From: Gammaproteobacteria bacterium
Lineage (GTDB): Bacteria; Pseudomonadota; Gammaproteobacteria; SG8-11
NCBI GenBank assembly: GCA_024641505.1
Contig: JAHECY010000002.1
Span: 1-64,000, forward strand
Length of the DNA: 64,000 nt
Direction of reading: 5' to 3'
The notes beneath the pieces were generated by a model. It was not told the origin of the DNA, did no database searches, and was given only the letters and a program-made list of their open reading frames with translations. Made by a program: the position numbers and the translations under genes. The stretch's first letter is position 1. Each line of letters starts with the position of its first letter. Positions 8,784 to 19,084 of the stretch are shown in pieces.

Positions 8784-10028
8784 ATGACCTCACACAGCGA
8801 CCCCATCCATTCGTTACTGCTCGGCATTGCCATACTGTTGCTGGGCTCGGGATTTCTCGGAACCCTAATCGCCTTACGCGCCAATCTGGAAGGATATTCG
8901 GACTTCACCGTCGGCTTTATCATGTCCGGTTATTTCCTCGGCTATATTCTCGGTACCTTTTTCATGGCGCGCTTGATATGTCGGGTGGGACATATCCGGA
9001 CTTTTTCCGCCATGGCGGCAATCGCCGCCTGCACGGTCATTTTGCATGGCCTGATCGTAAATCCGATATTCTGGTGGTTACTGCGCGTCATTACCGGCGC
9101 CTGCATGATCGGCATGTATATGGTCATCGAGAGCTGGCTCAGCGGGCAAGCCCGACCGGCGGAGCGCGGCAAGATACTGGCGACCTATATGACGGTCACG
9201 CTGCTCGCCCTGGCGATCAGTCAATTCTTATTGTTGATTTACGGTACCAACCAATTGGCCAGCTTTGCCATCGCCGCCATGTTCATGTGTCTGGCGCTGG
9301 TGCCGATTGCGTTGACCCCCTTATCCGCACCCGTAGCGGCGGTGACGCCACATATCAGCCTGACCAAGTTATTTACCATTTCGCCTTTAGGCGCCACCGG
9401 TTCCTTTGCGACCGGGCTCGGCAATGGCGCGTTTTGGGCGCTGGGACCGGTTTTCGGCCAGAGCCTCGGCATGTCCACGACCGTTATCGCCATTTTCATG
9501 TTCACCGTGGTTTGTGCCGGGGCGCTGCTGCAATACCCCATTGGCCATCAATCGGACCGGCGCGATCGACGTTTGGTGCTGCTTTTGATCTGTTGCGCCG
9601 GCAGTGGCGCCATGACCGCGGGGTATGTTTTGGCTGAAATCTCCAGCCTCAGCTTGATCATCCTCACCGCACTGTGGGGGGGATTCGCGTTCTCCGTGTA
9701 TTCTCTCTGCGTGGCCCACACCAACGATCATCTGACACCATCGGAAGTCCTGGAGGCGACGCGTAATATCCTAATGCTCAATGGCATCGGCGCCACCATT
9801 GGACCGGTCATCGCCGGCCTGCTCATGAACCTTTGGGGCGCGCGCACATTCCTGATTTATCAGGGAACCATTCTGGGTCTGCTGGCGCTGTTTACCCTCT
9901 ACCGCATGCGCCAAAGTCCACCGGTACCCCTAAATGAACAAACGGTCTTTGTGCCGATGGCCCGTACCTCGCCGGTCGCGGTGGAAATGGATCCGCGCAC
10001 CATTGAGGAACCTTCGTCAATCGTATAA
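8784..10028 (+). CDS. MFS transporter, YcaD-like
   Basis: This protein of about 414 residues has twelve predicted membrane helices and an MFS loop motif ARLICRVGHIR after helix 2 (near 56-66). A second copy, GHQSDRRDRR, follows helix 8. The N-terminal GFLGTLIALRANLEGYSD and VIESWLSGQ stretches resemble the YcaD group of major facilitator permeases, whose substrates are not well defined. An upstream TTG start at 8760 is possible; the ATG at 8784 is preferred because it begins right before the first helix. It is convergent with the next gene. Confidence 0.88.
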   Translation: MTSHSDPIHSLLLGIAILLLGSGFLGTLIALRANLEGYSDFTVGFIMSGYFLGYILGTFFMARLICRVGHIRTFSAMAAIAACTVILHGLIVNPIFWWLLRVITGACMIGMYMVIESWLSGQARPAERGKILATYMTVTLLALAISQFLLLIYGTNQLASFAIAAMFMCLALVPIALTPLSAPVAAVTPHISLTKLFTISPLGATGSFATGLGNGAFWALGPVFGQSLGMSTTVIAIFMFTVVCAGALLQYPIGHQSDRRDRRLVLLLICCAGSGAMTAGYVLAEISSLSLIILTALWGGFAFSVYSLCVAHTNDHLTPSEVLEATRNILMLNGIGATIGPVIAGLLMNLWGARTFLIYQGTILGLLALFTLYRMRQSPPVPLNEQTVFVPMARTSPVAVEMDPRTIEEPSSIV

Positions 10029-10153
10029 CTCGTATAGACCGAACACCAGGTCAAGGACTCCCAGCCTGAAAGCGACTGCTCCGTGTAATCCGGAATTTTG
10101 CCAACCGCTTTCCCCGGTACGCTGAAGGTTAACAGTATAGGAATGCCCTGCTG

Positions 10154-10594
10154 TTACAATTCAAACTCACCGACCCATTGGCCCCGGATGTGGTCCAAGC
10201 ACACCCGCCGCGGCCGGATATTTGTCGCGGCATCGGGTTGCAACTGTTGCTGTTCGGGATAATGCCGGGCAAATTCCACAGGATCGCAAGAAGACGCTTG
10301 CACCAGCCGGAATCTGAAATTCAACGGCGACACCACCGGCACATCGTTTGCCGCGGCCGTCTCATGAAACAGCACACGTTTTTTGATCACACAGGAGAAA
10401 TATAATTGAGCTTCCACAACCAGTGGTTGCGTCCGGGCCAGCAAGGTGTCGTTGGCGCGGCTGGTCCATCGCAACATCACCGTGTGTCCATGCATATCGA
10501 CGTTGGCCTGGTGCCGGTAAGGATGCAACCAACGATCAAGCAGCACCAGAGGACGTACCGCGTTTCCCAAGCTGAACATTGTATGTGAAGTCAT
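10154..10594 (-). CDS. Uncharacterised protein
   Basis: The protein has 146 residues, starting MTSHTMFSLGNAVRPLVLLDRW. I do not recognise a family. It looks soluble and beta-rich, with no signal peptide or membrane helix. The open frame extends to 10657, but the ATG at 10594 has GGAG six bases upstream and is chosen. It lies downstream of the TlpA-like gene on the same strand (84-base gap) and may be the last gene of that cluster. The fragments PLVVEAQLYFSCVIKKRV and SPLNFRFRLVQAS could serve as search anchors. Confidence 0.7.
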   Translation of the reverse strand: MTSHTMFSLGNAVRPLVLLDRWLHPYRHQANVDMHGHTVMLRWTSRANDTLLARTQPLVVEAQLYFSCVIKKRVLFHETAAANDVPVVSPLNFRFRLVQASSCDPVEFARHYPEQQQLQPDAATNIRPRRVCLDHIRGQWVGEFEL

Positions 10595-10678
10595 GATTTC
10601 TCCAATACCTTTTTGGTGATATCCGTGACAGGCGCCGGTCACCGGTACGCGACACATTCCATATCAACCAGCCACGGT

Positions 10679-11191
10679 TCAGCGCCGCATTGCGCGCAGC
10701 ATCTGCAGCAGTTCCGGATCGTCCCACGCGCGGCCACCGACGGCCCGGTGCGTTACCAACCCCTTGGGACTGATGATAAAGGTGGTGGGTAATCCGATCA
10801 CTGGAAATTTATTTACGACTTCTCCGCTGCTATCCAGCAACAGCGGAAATGTTACGGGGTATTGGCCGGTAAACTCGAATACGGTAGCGGCGCTCTCCCC
10901 GACATCGACCGCAAGCACGACGACAGCCTCGTTTTTCAGTTGCTCCCAGGCACGCTCCATGGACGGCATTTCCTGGCGGCAGGGCGGACACCACGTGGCC
11001 CAGAAATTCAGCACTACGACCTTTCCGCGATAGTCACTCAGCCGATGAATCTTACCGCCGTCGTCGGGAAGCACGAACTCGGGTGCTTCCATGACCGGCT
11101 CCAATACCGGCAACGTCTGACTTGCCGCGGCGTTGACGACTACAAGCGACTGCAGCAACACCCAAAACAATATTTTCTTGCGCCTGATCAT
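10679..11191 (-). CDS. TlpA/ResA-family periplasmic thiol-disulfide oxidoreductase
   Basis: The 170-residue protein has an N-terminal signal or anchor segment (ILFWVLLQSLVVVNAAAS, about residues 7-24) and a thioredoxin-like domain with the redox motif FWATWCPPCRQEMPS (Cys68 and Cys71) and the cis-proline loop GLPTTFI. Family members reduce or exchange disulfides in periplasmic proteins, often for cytochrome c maturation. Its start overlaps the stop of the upstream exported protein by four bases (ATGA), so the two are translationally coupled and probably act together. Confidence 0.9.
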   Translation of the reverse strand: MIRRKKILFWVLLQSLVVVNAAASQTLPVLEPVMEAPEFVLPDDGGKIHRLSDYRGKVVVLNFWATWCPPCRQEMPSMERAWEQLKNEAVVVLAVDVGESAATVFEFTGQYPVTFPLLLDSSGEVVNKFPVIGLPTTFIISPKGLVTHRAVGGRAWDDPELLQMLRAMRR

Positions 11192-11823
11192 TGACTGTCC
11201 TTTGGCTCCCGTGTCTCATCGGGTGCGCATTCGATGCGATCAATGGTAAATGTGTGGCGTTTGCCCTGCTGATGCCACGACACATCCAGCTGAAACAGCG
11301 ATCCAGGCGACATATCAAAGGTGGTCATCCCCCAATTGTAATCGCCCGCCTGATAACTTTGCTGCGTAGGATACAGGGCCCACTCCAATGCGAGACGCGC
11401 GGCCGGAGAAACTTTCTCACCTGACCATGCATCGCGCCAGTGTTCACGGGTTTTAACGGATCGGGAGTCTCCTTGAAAATTCACGTGCCAATCCCGTAAA
11501 TCATAGCGCAAGACGCCTTCTTGACCTTGGGTGGAGATATTGTGAAACACGGTTTGAAAAAGACAACTATTGGCGATAGCGTCGGCCTGGAGTGCGGTGA
11601 ATCCGCGAGCGAGAAAGAAACCTCGAGTTTGGTCCGGCAAACGCTGCACCAACCGCAGGGTCATAGCTTCAGTGCGCACCTCCCAGAAAGGCAGTTGCGC
11701 TTCTTCGTCCGTTCCGGTTATCAGTTCCGCAGCCACCGCGGCGCGAACGGCGCACAGGATAGCCAGACCCATACCCAACCCCAGCCTAATCAATCCAAGA
11801 CACTGAAAGTCACGCATATTCAT
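11188..11823 (-). CDS. Uncharacterised exported protein coupled to the TlpA-like gene
   Basis: The protein has about 211 residues. It starts with a signal peptide (MNMRDF then a hydrophobic core LGLGMGLAILCAVRAAVA, likely cleaved after VAA). The mature part has no membrane helix and contains two well-separated cysteines (in SCLFQTVFHN and DRIECAPDE), which could be substrates of the coupled thioredoxin-like protein. The frame opens at 11838, but the ATG at 11823 follows GGTGGAG at good spacing. I do not recognise the family. Confidence 0.75.
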   Translation of the reverse strand: MNMRDFQCLGLIRLGLGMGLAILCAVRAAVAAELITGTDEEAQLPFWEVRTEAMTLRLVQRLPDQTRGFFLARGFTALQADAIANSCLFQTVFHNISTQGQEGVLRYDLRDWHVNFQGDSRSVKTREHWRDAWSGEKVSPAARLALEWALYPTQQSYQAGDYNWGMTTFDMSPGSLFQLDVSWHQQGKRHTFTIDRIECAPDETREPKDSQ

Positions 11824-11884
11824 GGCGTGCTCCACCATATGAATCCGCCGACACTACCGATATGCGCCAACCTAGTCGCCATGC

Positions 11885-11998
11885 TCATCCAATCGAAATA
11901 CCAATGACACTTGCTCCCAAACCGAAAGCGTGCGCATTAGCCACGAGCAATACACCGGCTAACAGCCATCCTGGGTAAAAAAACCAAGAATAGCGCAT
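11885..11998 (-). CDS. Possible 37-residue membrane or secreted small protein
   Basis: An ATG at 11998 is preceded by GGGGGGAACGAT, a plausible ribosome binding site. It opens a 37-codon frame: MRYSWFFYPGWLLAGVLLV, then ANAHAFGLGASVIGISIG, ending in TGA at 11885. The hydrophobic core followed by ANAHA looks like a signal peptide with a cleavage site and a very short glycine-rich tail, or a single membrane helix. It lies between the Mut7-C gene and the exported-protein gene on the same strand. It might be a real small protein or a decayed remnant of an exported protein. Confidence 0.45.
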   Translation of the reverse strand: MRYSWFFYPGWLLAGVLLVANAHAFGLGASVIGISIG

Positions 11999-12040
11999 AT
12001 CGTTCCCCCCATTTATCAGCAGAGCCAGCACCAGGCGTCA

Positions 12041-12508
12041 TCAAGTGCGGACTTTCTGCCAACCCGCCAGGCGTTGACGCATGCGCGCCGCATGCCCGCC
12101 GTTCCAATATACTTTATCACAACGGGGGCAATAGTAATTGCCCCCCGGTACCGCACGGAATTCCTGCGGGATGCGCGCCATCGCGGAGTGATCAGCGGCC
12201 ACCAAGGGCGTATTACATTCCAGGCAACGGGTGAAAGGAGCCAGCAGCCAATTCACCGGAATAATTTGCATCAGTTCCCGGACATTGGCCTCAAGACCGT
12301 TACTTTTCAGCAGTAGCACCTGCCCCGAATTAGCGGTCGGTGCCGCCGGAAAAGACCGATCCCGGGTCAGCAAAACTCGATCCTCGTCAATGGCTTGAGC
12401 CAGAATTTCGTGGTCCGGACGGGCCTGCGCCGCAATCACCACATCATAGCCGGCCGCCCGTAACCAACGACCCAGCGCATGCAGCATCTCGTCACACAGA
12501 AAATTCAT
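12041..12508 (-). CDS. Mut7-C domain protein (PIN-like putative RNase with zinc ribbon)
   Basis: From the ATG at 12508 the protein is 155 residues and begins MNFLCDEMLHALGRWLRAAGYD, the start typical of Mut7-C proteins. A PIN-like half contains acidic residues (CDEML, LLTRDRSF), and the C-terminal half has a zinc ribbon with CLEC and CPRC pairs. The family is related to the C-terminal part of eukaryotic Mut-7 exonucleases and is predicted to act on RNA, without an established bacterial role. The frame extends 22 codons further upstream, but family alignment favours this start. It lies just downstream of secF. Confidence 0.82.
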   Translation of the reverse strand: MNFLCDEMLHALGRWLRAAGYDVVIAAQARPDHEILAQAIDEDRVLLTRDRSFPAAPTANSGQVLLLKSNGLEANVRELMQIIPVNWLLAPFTRCLECNTPLVAADHSAMARIPQEFRAVPGGNYYCPRCDKVYWNGGHAARMRQRLAGWQKVRT

Positions 12509-12597
12509 GGCATGTAAAGCACAAGCCGAAATGGCGTGCCCTCTTGGACAAACAAGGCTTCCCGGCGGCAACAACCGCCGGGAAATTTAACCGGAGG

Positions 12598-13608
12598 TCA
12601 GGGCATCATATCCATATCCGCACCTTCCTTTTTAACGGGTGCGAGATCCGCTTTGCTGATGCCAAGCGCGATGGCCGCCGCGGAGGCGACGTAAATGGAG
12701 GAGTAGGTACCAATCACGATACCAACGATCAATGCCAGGGCGAAATTGTGGATCAAATCACCGCCGAAGATGAACAACGCGACCAACACCAATAACGTCG
12801 TCAAGGAAGTCATGATGGTACGCGACAAGGTCTGATTGAGCGAGTTGTTAACCACTTCTTCGGTTGTTCCCTTGCGCATCTTCCGGAAGTTTTCCCGAAT
12901 CCGGTCGAACACCACAATAGTGTCATTGAGGGAATAACCAATAACCGCGAGCAATGCCGCCAACACCGTGAGATCGAAATCCAGCTGAAATATCGAGAAC
13001 AACCCCAGGGTGATGATCACATCATGAATCAATGCCGCGACCGCGCCAAGAGCGAAACGGTATTCGAATCGGAACGCGACATAAATCAAAATCCCGACCA
13101 AGGCATAAATCAGCGCCAAACCGCCGTCTTCCGCCAGCTCGTCCCCGACCTGCGGACCCACGAATTCGACACGCTGCATTTGCACCTGACAATCGACGGG
13201 CGTGGTGGCGCCTTCCGGTAGACATTTCTGGGCTCCGGTGACAGAACTTTCCGCCTGCACTTCATGGTAGGTGGCGCGCAACGCGGCGATTATCTTGTTA
13301 CTGGACTCCGAACTGCTGACACCCTCTTGTGGCGCCACGCGCACCAGCACTTCACTGGTGGTGCCGAAATGCTGCACCACGGTGTCATCGTAGCCTTCCT
13401 GTTGCAGTACACTGCGGACATCACCCAGTTCCACGCTGTCCGCGTATTTTAGCTCAATTAGCGTACCGCCGGTGAAATCCAACCCGAAATTGAGCTGTTG
13501 TACCGCCAGGGACAGAATCGATACCGCCAACAGCGTCCCGGAGAAGATATACGCCAGCTTACGCTTGCCGAGAAAATCGAACTGCGTGCGTTGCGTGAAG
13601 ATTTTCAT
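12598..13608 (-). CDS. secF: Protein translocase subunit SecF
   Basis: This 336-residue inner-membrane protein has an N-terminal helix, a periplasmic domain beginning near LDFTGGTLIELKY (about 44-56) and five C-terminal helices. These include the conserved VIGYSLNDTIVVFDRIREN motif (near 233-251). With SecD and YajC it uses the proton gradient to pull preproteins out of SecYEG. It is separated from secD by 15 bases. Length is close to the usual 310-330 residues. Confidence 0.97.
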   Translation of the reverse strand: MKIFTQRTQFDFLGKRKLAYIFSGTLLAVSILSLAVQQLNFGLDFTGGTLIELKYADSVELGDVRSVLQQEGYDDTVVQHFGTTSEVLVRVAPQEGVSSSESSNKIIAALRATYHEVQAESSVTGAQKCLPEGATTPVDCQVQMQRVEFVGPQVGDELAEDGGLALIYALVGILIYVAFRFEYRFALGAVAALIHDVIITLGLFSIFQLDFDLTVLAALLAVIGYSLNDTIVVFDRIRENFRKMRKGTTEEVVNNSLNQTLSRTIMTSLTTLLVLVALFIFGGDLIHNFALALIVGIVIGTYSSIYVASAAAIALGISKADLAPVKKEGADMDMMP

Positions 13609-13623
13609 AACTCGACCGGCTCC

Positions 13624-15507
13624 TTAAATCGATAACTTCGAAATACGTTTGCCGCCCACCGCCAGATTGACGATGGCACGGGTAAACATGATGGCGGTAA
13701 ACATGGAAGTGAGAATACCGATGGACAGGGTCACGGCGAATCCCTTGATGGGGCCGGTACCGAAACTGAACAATACCAGCGAGGCGATGAGCGTGGTGAT
13801 ATTGGCATCCGCGATAGTGGCGAAGGCGCGCTCATAGCCGGCGTGGATACTGGCCTGGGGAGTATTACCGGTCGCCAATTCCTCGCGTATGCGTTCAAAG
13901 ATCAAGACATTGGCATCCACCGCCATACCCACTGTTAACACGATACCGGCGATACCGGGCAGGGTCAGGGTGGCCTGCAGCATCGAAAGCACCGCCACGA
14001 TCAGGATCACATTGCCCGCCAGCGCCAGATTGGCAACGACACCGAATCCCCGGTAATAGACCACCATGAAAACCAGCACCAGCACGAAGCCAATGATCAC
14101 CGACAGTTGCCCCTGGCTGATATTCTGTTGCCCGAGGCTGGGCCCGATGGTACGTTCTTCCACGATTTCCAAGGGCGCCGCCAGCGCACCGGCGCGCAAC
14201 AACAAAGCGAGATTATGAGCTTCTTCGGTGCTGTCCAGCCCGGTGGTCTGGAAGCGGCGGCTGAACCGCTCGCGTATCGTCGCCAGATTAATGACCTCTT
14301 CCTTGGTCTCTCTTTTCTTCATCGGCTTGCCGTCGGCGCCGATCACTGTCTCCACTTTTCTTTCGATGAACACAACGGCCATGGGCTTACCGACATTTTC
14401 CTTGGTAAACTTGTCCATGAGCTTGGCGCCCTTGCCATCCAGGGTGACGAACACCGCCGGACTGCCATTGCTTTTATCGATACCGGAGGCGGCGTCGGTG
14501 ATCTGGTCACCGGTAACAATTACCTGCCGCTTCAACAATACCGGCTTACCGTCCCGGTCCTTGTAGAGCTTGGAACCGGCGGGAACCCGACCATCCAGCG
14601 CGGCCTGAACATCATGTTCGATATCCTGAGCGCGATATTCCAAGGTTGCGGTGGCACCGAGAATATCCTTGGCGCGCGCGGTATCCTGCACGCCCGGCAA
14701 CTGCACCACGATGCGACTCACGCCCTGTTGCTGAATCACCGGCTCCGCGACTCCCAGTTCATTTACCCGACGCCGCAGCGTCGTGATGTTCTGCTTCACC
14801 GCAAAGCGCTTGGTCTCCAGTTCCTCGGATTCACCAATGACCGCGGTCAGAAAAAACTGCGCCTCGCGTTCATCCTCCTTCAGCACCAGTGATGAATATT
14901 CCTTGGCAATGATTTTTTTGGCTTGGTCGATGGAGGCCTTGTCACGCGAGCGAATTTCCACGCCGGGTCGGTTATCGCCGCTCGGGCGTATTTCGTCGAT
15001 GATCAGCGAGCGCACCTTGTTATCACGCATCAAAGTGCGGATATCGTCGTGGTAGCGGTCGACGGCCTTGTTCAAGGCCGATTCCATATCCACTTCCATC
15101 AAAAAGTGTACCCCGCCGCGCAAATCCAGACCCAGGTACATGGGCATGGCGTTCAATGCGGTCAGCCAGGCGGGAGTGCGGGGCGCCAGATTCAAGGCCA
15201 CGACATGGCTCTTATCCTGTCGATTCAGTTCCGCGGTGATCAGATCCTTGCCCTTCAGCTGTTCTTCCGTGTTCTGAAACCGTATCAGCAAGGTGCCGGA
15301 TTCGTAAACCGCGTCCAGCGTCTTCAAGCCACTACGATCCAGCAATGCGACCATGTCATCGCGCGTGGCTTCGGTAACCCGGGCACTGCGCGTCGACGAG
15401 ATTTGCACCGCCGGATCTTCGCCGAAAACGTTCGGCAGCGCATAGAGCGCACCGACCACGACCGAAACCAGGATGAGTAGATACTTCCAGACAGGATACT
15501 GATTCAT
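13624..15507 (-). CDS. secD: Protein translocase subunit SecD
   Basis: This 627-residue subunit has an N-terminal helix, the LGLDLRGGVHFLMEVD motif (near 124-139), a large periplasmic P1 region and a C-terminal six-helix SecD/SecF domain with GMAVDANVLIFERIREEL. It works with SecF downstream and YajC upstream in the same operon to drive late steps of protein export. Length matches the gammaproteobacterial family. The start ATG follows AGAAAGAGAT. Confidence 0.97.
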   Translation of the reverse strand: MNQYPVWKYLLILVSVVVGALYALPNVFGEDPAVQISSTRSARVTEATRDDMVALLDRSGLKTLDAVYESGTLLIRFQNTEEQLKGKDLITAELNRQDKSHVVALNLAPRTPAWLTALNAMPMYLGLDLRGGVHFLMEVDMESALNKAVDRYHDDIRTLMRDNKVRSLIIDEIRPSGDNRPGVEIRSRDKASIDQAKKIIAKEYSSLVLKEDEREAQFFLTAVIGESEELETKRFAVKQNITTLRRRVNELGVAEPVIQQQGVSRIVVQLPGVQDTARAKDILGATATLEYRAQDIEHDVQAALDGRVPAGSKLYKDRDGKPVLLKRQVIVTGDQITDAASGIDKSNGSPAVFVTLDGKGAKLMDKFTKENVGKPMAVVFIERKVETVIGADGKPMKKRETKEEVINLATIRERFSRRFQTTGLDSTEEAHNLALLLRAGALAAPLEIVEERTIGPSLGQQNISQGQLSVIIGFVLVLVFMVVYYRGFGVVANLALAGNVILIVAVLSMLQATLTLPGIAGIVLTVGMAVDANVLIFERIREELATGNTPQASIHAGYERAFATIADANITTLIASLVLFSFGTGPIKGFAVTLSIGILTSMFTAIMFTRAIVNLAVGGKRISKLSI

Positions 15508-15553
15508 AGCAGCTTGATCTCTTTCTTCTAATGTTAGTTATCGTTGGCTAATA

Positions 15554-15886
15554 TCAACCGGCTTTAACAGTACCTTTGGGTAACAAAGAGGCTACAGCTT
15601 GCCGTTGCACCTTGATCACGACACCGTCCGCCACCTTGAGATTAACGAAATTCTCATCAAGGCTGTCGATTATGCCCAGAACGCCTCCATTGGTGGTGAC
15701 CTCATCGCCTTTGGCCAGCGATTCCACCATCTTCTTGAGTTCTTTGGCCCGTTTGGTCTGCGGGCGGATCAGCAGGAAATAGAACAACACGAAGATGACA
15801 ATAATAGGCAGAAAGCCCGCGATACTGCCTTGCGGCGACGTTGCCGCCGCACCATCGGCGATGGCATCGGTAATAAAGAAACTCAT
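15554..15886 (-). CDS. yajC: Preprotein translocase subunit YajC
   Basis: This 110-residue protein has one membrane helix (FLPIIVIFVLFYFLLIRPQ, near 25-43) ending in the RPQ..R motif typical of YajC, followed by a cytoplasmic domain with KKMVESLAKGDEVTTNGG. It is an accessory component of the SecDF complex. It stands between tgt (134-base gap) and secD, the normal position. Its start is preceded by AAAAGGGTGATTC, a usable ribosome binding site. Confidence 0.96.
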   Translation of the reverse strand: MSFFITDAIADGAAATSPQGSIAGFLPIIVIFVLFYFLLIRPQTKRAKELKKMVESLAKGDEVTTNGGVLGIIDSLDENFVNLKVADGVVIKVQRQAVASLLPKGTVKAG

Positions 15887-16019
15887 GAATCACCCTTTTC
15901 AGCTTTGCTGGACAATCGATTGGCATACTTGAGCTCCAGCGACTGCCGGACTCCCGAAACTCCCTTCCGGCCGTCCTGGACCCTGAAGGTAAAATGCCTG
16001 CTTAAAAAAACGCGTATTA

Positions 16020-18162
<2,143 letters not shown>

Positions 18163-18227
18163 GGCGCGCTAGGGTACCAGAAAGTCATGGATTTTACCCG
18201 TTACCGGGTCGGCGCCATCCGCATGGC

Positions 18228-18255
18228 TTGCTGTTTGGGCCGGATACATTATAAT
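18228..18255 (+). promoter_or_regulatory. Predicted sigma-70 promoter of tRNA-Leu
   Basis: TTGCTG at 18228-18233 and a perfect TATAAT at 18250-18255 are separated by 16 bases. The region following the -10 is GC-rich (GCGCTGC), as in stringently controlled stable-RNA promoters. Transcription would start near 18262, about ten bases before the tRNA. Confidence 0.75.
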
Positions 18256-18272
18256 GCGCTGCTTCGTCCCGT

Positions 18273-18359
18273 GCCGGGATGGCGGAACTGGTAGACGCGC
18301 CAGACTCAAAATCTGGTGAGGGTAACCTCGTGGGAGTTCGATTCTCCCTCTCGGCACCA
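18273..18359 (+). tRNA. tRNA-Leu (anticodon CAA)
   Basis: The acceptor arm GCCGGGA pairs with TCTCGGC, with one G-U pair. The anticodon stem CCAGA/TCTGG encloses the loop CTCAAAA, giving anticodon CAA (reads UUG). A long class II variable arm (GAGGGTAACCTC) and the T-arm loop TTCGATT are present. The CCA end is encoded at 18357-18359. I found no repeat of the 3' end of this gene elsewhere in the window, so there is no sign that it is used as an integration site here. Confidence 0.97.
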
Positions 18360-19084
18360 CACATTTTCACCCATAAGCTCCACCACGACCTCTATGCAAT
18401 TCTTGCCGGACGGCTATCGGCAGCGCTGCCCTGTCGGCGTTAACCTACAGCCCTTGCCTGCGCCCTCAAAGGGATTCCCGTCGCGTGCTATCAGATGATA
18501 GCGTCCGTGTCATCGACCGTGAAAGTAACAGATAAAGATTCGCTGTCGATGCAAGGTTGTTTGCGCACGCCGGGCACCTGCTCTTCATAACCTCAGCTTA
18601 TAAAATTCATTGAATAATTTAATGACCCGGAATTCACAACAAAACAAATCCCTAAAAACTGAAATTACTATGGTCAATACTCACACCGCAAATAATCGGA
18701 ATCCTATCTGATCAGCGTCCCTTACTATATAAAATGATTTGAATGATTTATCACTTGCATTTATAAAATCTACGAAGTAAAAATAGACGAAAATTAAAAT
18801 TCACCATGACAACAAAATAGTTTGATTGAACATAAACAATAAGTCATGGAAAAAATAAGGAGCCACACTCGCGGCCCGCAGTCGTATACGAATTATAAAT
18901 TTTTAGGGACCACCGTCTCGGCGCCAGCGCATAGACTCGCGGGTCCATCAAAGCATTATCTAAATTCTTTTTTGGTTGATTAGGAGCAGTCGGTTCAGGA
19001 GAAGAACGCATTATCGTTCTGCTCTTCTGTTATTTTGACCATTTAGTTGTAACTTCAATAACTCAAACAAGAGGGGTAGTGGCA
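18360..19084. other. Gene-free AT-rich spacer with a leader hairpin
   Basis: About 725 bases separate tRNA-Leu from the permease gene. From about 18590 to 18900 the composition is markedly more AT-rich than its surroundings. A 45-codon frame from the ATG at 18846 lacks a ribosome binding site and resembles nothing I know. Near the permease, an imperfect stem-loop is centred on AGAACG (19003-19008) and CGTTCT (19015-19020), extended by CAGGAGA and TCTTCTG-like flanks. TTGACC at 19035-19040 might be a -35 element, but the matching -10 is poor. The region could be a decayed gene or a long regulatory leader. Confidence 0.5.

Noticed and set aside
18273-18359. Integration site in tRNA-Leu
   Set aside because: No repeat of the tRNA 3' end and no integrase gene is found in the window.
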